Source: Fodinibacter sp963833495 (GTDB lineage: Bacteria > Actinomycetota > Actinomycetes > Actinomycetales > Dermatophilaceae). Taken from it: a stretch of 64,000 nt of DNA. Shown here piece by piece: positions 61,417 through 64,000 of the stretch. The notes under the pieces were generated by a model, which was given only the letters and a program-made list of their open reading frames with translations, ran no database searches and was not told where the DNA came from. Location: contig CAWHYJ010000011.1 of assembly GCA_963833495.1 (NCBI GenBank), positions 186,001-250,000 on the forward strand, read 5' to 3'. Position 1 is the first letter of the stretch. Every line of letters starts with the position of its first letter. A program made the position numbers and the translations under genes.

Positions 61417-63912
61417 TCAGGTGCGGGCTCGTCGTACCTGGCTGTAGATGACGGCGGCGGCCACGATCAGCCCGCCCTGGAAGAAGTACTGCCAGGCCTG
61501 CGAGAGGTCGAGGAAGACCATCGCGTTGAAGACCTGGACGATCAGGCCCGCGCCGAGCAGGGTGCCGATGAAGGTGCCGCGACCGCCCAGGAGGCTGGTG
61601 CCCCCGAGCACGACGGCCGTGATGCTGCTCAGCGTGTAGCCGATGCCCTGGGACGGGTCCCCGATGCCGAGCTGGGCGAGCAGCACGATCGAGCCGAGGA
61701 AGACGAAGCTGGAGCCCGCCACGTAGCCGAGGATCACGGTTCGGTCGACGTTCACGCCGACCCGCCGCGCCGAGTCCTCGTCCGAGCCGACCGCGCGCAG
61801 GCGCAGGCCGACCCGGCGACGGCGCAGGACGTACTCCATCACCACGGCCGCCACGACGAGTAGGACGAACACCACGGGCACCGGCCCGACCGCCGTCTTG
61901 ATCAGCCCGGTCACGTCGAAGGCGATGTTGCCGCCGGGGGCGTCGCGCAGCAGGAAGCTGATTCCCTGCAGACCGATGTAGGCGGCGAGGGTCGCCGCGA
62001 CGGGGGTGAACTTCGCGTACCGGATGAGCGAGCCGTTGACCGCGCCGGTGGTGGCGGCCACCGCGGCCATGACGACCAGGCCGAGGACCATCACGGGCAC
62101 GGACTTGTCCTCGGTGAGGAAGAACGAGCCGACGACCACCAAGAGACCGGCGAGTGGCCCGACGGACAGGTCGATCCCGCCGGTGATCAGCACGATGGTC
62201 TGCCCGAAGGCGATGAAACCCAGTGCGGCGCAGGACGTCATCACCGAGGTGATGTTGAAGGGTGCGAGGTAGCGGTCGTTCTGCGAGAACACGTAGGCGC
62301 CGAGAGCGAGCATGACCAGGGCGAGGACCAGCACGGGCGCGTAGTCACCGTTGAGGAAACGCCCCACGCGCGTCGAGGTCGTCGACGACCCCGAAGCGGA
62401 TGCCGTCGAGTGTCCCGTGGCGCGCACCGCGGAGTTGATCAGGCGTTCCTCGGTGACGTCGTCGCCTTCGACCGTGTCGACCAGTGTCCCGCGGGACATG
62501 ACGATGACCCGATCGCAGAGCCCCTCGAGCTCCTTGGCGTCCGAGGAGGCGACGATGACCGGCACCCCCGACGCGGACACCTCACGAAGGATCCGGTAGA
62601 TCTCCGCCCGAGCTCCGACGTCGACGCCCTGGGTGGGTTCGTCGGCCAGCACGATCTGCGGTTCTGACAGGAGCGCCCTGGCCAGGACGACCTTCTGCTG
62701 GTTCCCACCGGAGAGGGCGGAGACCACGCTCTCGGAGGAAGGCATCTTGACCTCCAGGGAGGCCAGCTCGGCCGATACGGCGGCGTCCTCGCGACCGCGG
62801 TTGAGCAGCAGCCGGGAGCGGAACCGGGCCAGGGCCGACAGGGCGGCGTTCTCCCGGACCGAGAGGGACATCATCAGGCCTTCGCGATGCCGGTCGGCAG
62901 GCAGGTAGGCGGACTGCTTGCGCAGCTCGCGAGAGGAACGCTCGGTCCCGGCGAGCGACACCGAGCCGGTGAACGACTGGAGACCGGCCAGGGCGCGAAG
63001 AACGTCGCTCTGGCCGTTCCCGACGATCCCCGAGACCCCGATGATCTCTCCGCGGCTTGCCGTGAAGGACACGTCGGAGAAGCCCGGGCTGCTCAGGCCT
63101 TCGATGACGAGTACCTCGGAGGGAACCTCTGCGGGCTGCGGCTTGGGCGGGAAGGTCGACTCCAGCTGGCGCCCGACGATCATCGCCAGCAGCTCGTCGT
63201 CGGTGATGTCGTCGACGGCGGCGACACCGCGGACCTTGCCGTCGCGCAGCACGGTCACGCGGTTCGCGAGCTCCCTGACCTCAGCCAGTCGATGGGTGAT
63301 GTACACGACGGCGGTTCCGGCAGCGGCGGCCCGGCGCACGCGCTCGAAGAGCATGTCGACCGAGTCGGGTCCAAGGGGGGCCGTGGGTTCGTCGAGGATG
63401 AGCAGTGAGGGTGTGACCGCAAGCGCCTTTGCGAGCTCGAGCAGGTGGCGTTGCGCCACGCTGAGCTGCCCGACCCGGTCGCCGAGGTGGGCACTGGACC
63501 CGACGTCGGCCAGCATCTGGCGCATAGCTTCGGCGCGGCCGGACCGCGGGCCGAGCACCTCGGATGGAAGGGCGACTGCGATGTTCTCCGCCACGGTCAT
63601 GTCCGGAAGCACGGCCGGGTGCTGGTGGACGATGGCGATACCGAGATCGGTGGCGAGTGCCGGCGTGAGCCGTTCGATGGGCGAGCCGTGTCCGGTGATG
63701 GTGCCCGCGTCGGGGCTCACCGCACCCGAGGCCACACCCATGAGGGTGGACTTTCCCGCGCCGTTCTCACCGAGCAGCGCGTGCACCTCGCCCTGGCGGA
63801 TCTCGAGGGAGACGTCGGTCAGTGCCGCGACGCCGTCGTAGTTCTTGCTGATGCCGCGAAGAACCATCGCCGGCTCGGCGACCAGCGTCGTGCTGTCCTC
63901 GATCACGTGCAT
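61417..63912 (-). CDS. Ribose-type ABC transporter, ATPase and permease fused
   Basis: The 831-residue protein combines an RbsA-like double ATPase and an RbsC-like permease. The first cassette has Walker A GENGAGKST (48-56), an altered signature LSVAQRHLLELAKA and Walker B LLILDEPTAPL. The second has a degenerate Walker A (GIVGNGQSDV), the signature LSGGNQQKVVLARAL and LADEPTQGVD. A Ser/Thr linker (about 500-520) joins a permease of about ten helices from about residue 525 (VLVLALVMLALGAYVFSQND, GGIDLSVGPLAGLLVVVG). Separate genes are usual. It would import a sugar or small polar compound. A periplasmic binding protein gene probably lies just upstream, outside the window. Confidence 0.93.
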   Translation of the reverse strand: MHVIEDSTTLVAEPAMVLRGISKNYDGVAALTDVSLEIRQGEVHALLGENGAGKSTLMGVASGAVSPDAGTITGHGSPIERLTPALATDLGIAIVHQHPAVLPDMTVAENIAVALPSEVLGPRSGRAEAMRQMLADVGSSAHLGDRVGQLSVAQRHLLELAKALAVTPSLLILDEPTAPLGPDSVDMLFERVRRAAAAGTAVVYITHRLAEVRELANRVTVLRDGKVRGVAAVDDITDDELLAMIVGRQLESTFPPKPQPAEVPSEVLVIEGLSSPGFSDVSFTASRGEIIGVSGIVGNGQSDVLRALAGLQSFTGSVSLAGTERSSRELRKQSAYLPADRHREGLMMSLSVRENAALSALARFRSRLLLNRGREDAAVSAELASLEVKMPSSESVVSALSGGNQQKVVLARALLSEPQIVLADEPTQGVDVGARAEIYRILREVSASGVPVIVASSDAKELEGLCDRVIVMSRGTLVDTVEGDDVTEERLINSAVRATGHSTASASGSSTTSTRVGRFLNGDYAPVLVLALVMLALGAYVFSQNDRYLAPFNITSVMTSCAALGFIAFGQTIVLITGGIDLSVGPLAGLLVVVGSFFLTEDKSVPVMVLGLVVMAAVAATTGAVNGSLIRYAKFTPVAATLAAYIGLQGISFLLRDAPGGNIAFDVTGLIKTAVGPVPVVFVLLVVAAVVMEYVLRRRRVGLRLRAVGSDEDSARRVGVNVDRTVILGYVAGSSFVFLGSIVLLAQLGIGDPSQGIGYTLSSITAVVLGGTSLLGGRGTFIGTLLGAGLIVQVFNAMVFLDLSQAWQYFFQGGLIVAAAVIYSQVRRART

Positions 63913-63938
63913 CCCCTCTGTCCTCTCGTGGCTGGGTC

Positions 63939-63983
63939 GTGGGTCGGCCGGTGCGTTGGTCTGGCTCGCACCGACCGACCCAC
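63939..63983 (-). terminator. 17-bp hairpin between the binding-protein gene and the transporter gene
   Basis: The arms GTGGGTCGGCCGGTGCG (63939-63955) and CGCACCGACCGACCCAC (63967-63983) form a stem with one wobble and an 11-base loop. In sugar ABC operons such hairpins reduce expression downstream of the binding protein gene. Confidence 0.7.
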
Positions 63984-63990
63984 GAGGTCT

Positions 63991-64000
63991 CTACTTGAGC
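63991..64000 (-). CDS. Last codons of an upstream gene, probably the ABC substrate-binding protein
   Basis: On the minus strand the window edge reads ..CTC AAG TAG, a stop codon preceded by Leu-Lys, directly before the hairpin. Only ten bases are visible, so the identity rests on operon order: binding protein genes normally precede the ATPase and permease. Confidence 0.3.

Overview
The window is 64 kb of a high-GC actinobacterial chromosome. Codon third positions are almost all G or C. The gene families (several GAF-ANTAR regulators, a SigB/F-type sigma factor, a DUF222-HNH nuclease, an F420-type luciferase-like oxidoreductase, DUF3618, DUF4235 and DUF1990 proteins) resemble those of Intrasporangiaceae and relatives; that family-level placement is inference. 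No rRNA, tRNA, CRISPR array or intact insertion sequence was found.

Layout. 1-3.7 kb: the 3' end of a large-subunit catalase, a 13-bp terminator hairpin, then a coupled operon with a tiny membrane protein, a lipoprotein, an NRAMP-like transporter and a PRC-barrel protein. 3.8-10.5 kb: a stress and envelope block (DUF3618/holin-like/DUF883-like operon, three GAF-ANTAR proteins, a short-chain dehydrogenase, a stress sigma factor). 10.6-13.4 kb: a decayed sugar ABC transporter locus and a DUF222-HNH protein. 13.6-18.6 kb: NAD(P)HX dehydratase, a histidine phosphatase, and a coupled trio of acyl-CoA dehydrogenase-like protein, PIG-L/methyltransferase fusion and glycosyltransferase. 19.2-23.8 kb: a secreted GH3 glucosidase, a P-loop/luciferase-like fusion and two small proteins behind SigB-like promoters. 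23.9-28 kb: a three-gene glycerol-3-phosphate-like operon. 28-29.8 kb: RNase J. 30-33.4 kb: the ohrR/ohr locus with its operator, plus an amylase, an SRPBCC protein and a VanY-like peptidase. 33.5-40.7 kb: a two-component system, methyltransferases, a phosphotransferase and a secreted phosphoesterase.

40.7-48 kb is looser and partly decayed. It holds a 5'-truncated GAP-family gene, a gutted glycosyltransferase, a frameshifted GMC dehydrogenase with an intact small subunit, a multiply frameshifted zinc-ribbon gene and several small hypothetical genes. 48.1-53 kb carries a 1385-residue BTAD/STAND/WD40 regulator and a secreted protein. 53.2-64 kb is one tightly coupled minus-strand operon: a ribose-type ABC transporter (ATPase-permease fusion), butanediol-type dehydrogenase, VOC protein, DddP/creatinase-like M24 protein, E1 alpha and beta of a 2-oxoacid/acetoin dehydrogenase, an unusual E2-like protein without a lipoyl domain, an EboE-like TIM barrel and an FMN-dependent 2-hydroxyacid oxidase. 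It looks like uptake plus oxidation of a small hydroxylated or diketone compound whose identity I cannot read from the sequence.

Two patterns cross gene boundaries. Five genes or operons carry upstream GTTT/GTGT-N15-17-GGGTAC/G elements, which fits a SigB/F-type regulon; the matching sigma gene lies at 9.7 kb. Six otherwise well-conserved genes between 30 and 56 kb have frameshifts of a base or two. These are either assembly errors or real decay, and they need checking before any of those genes is called dead.
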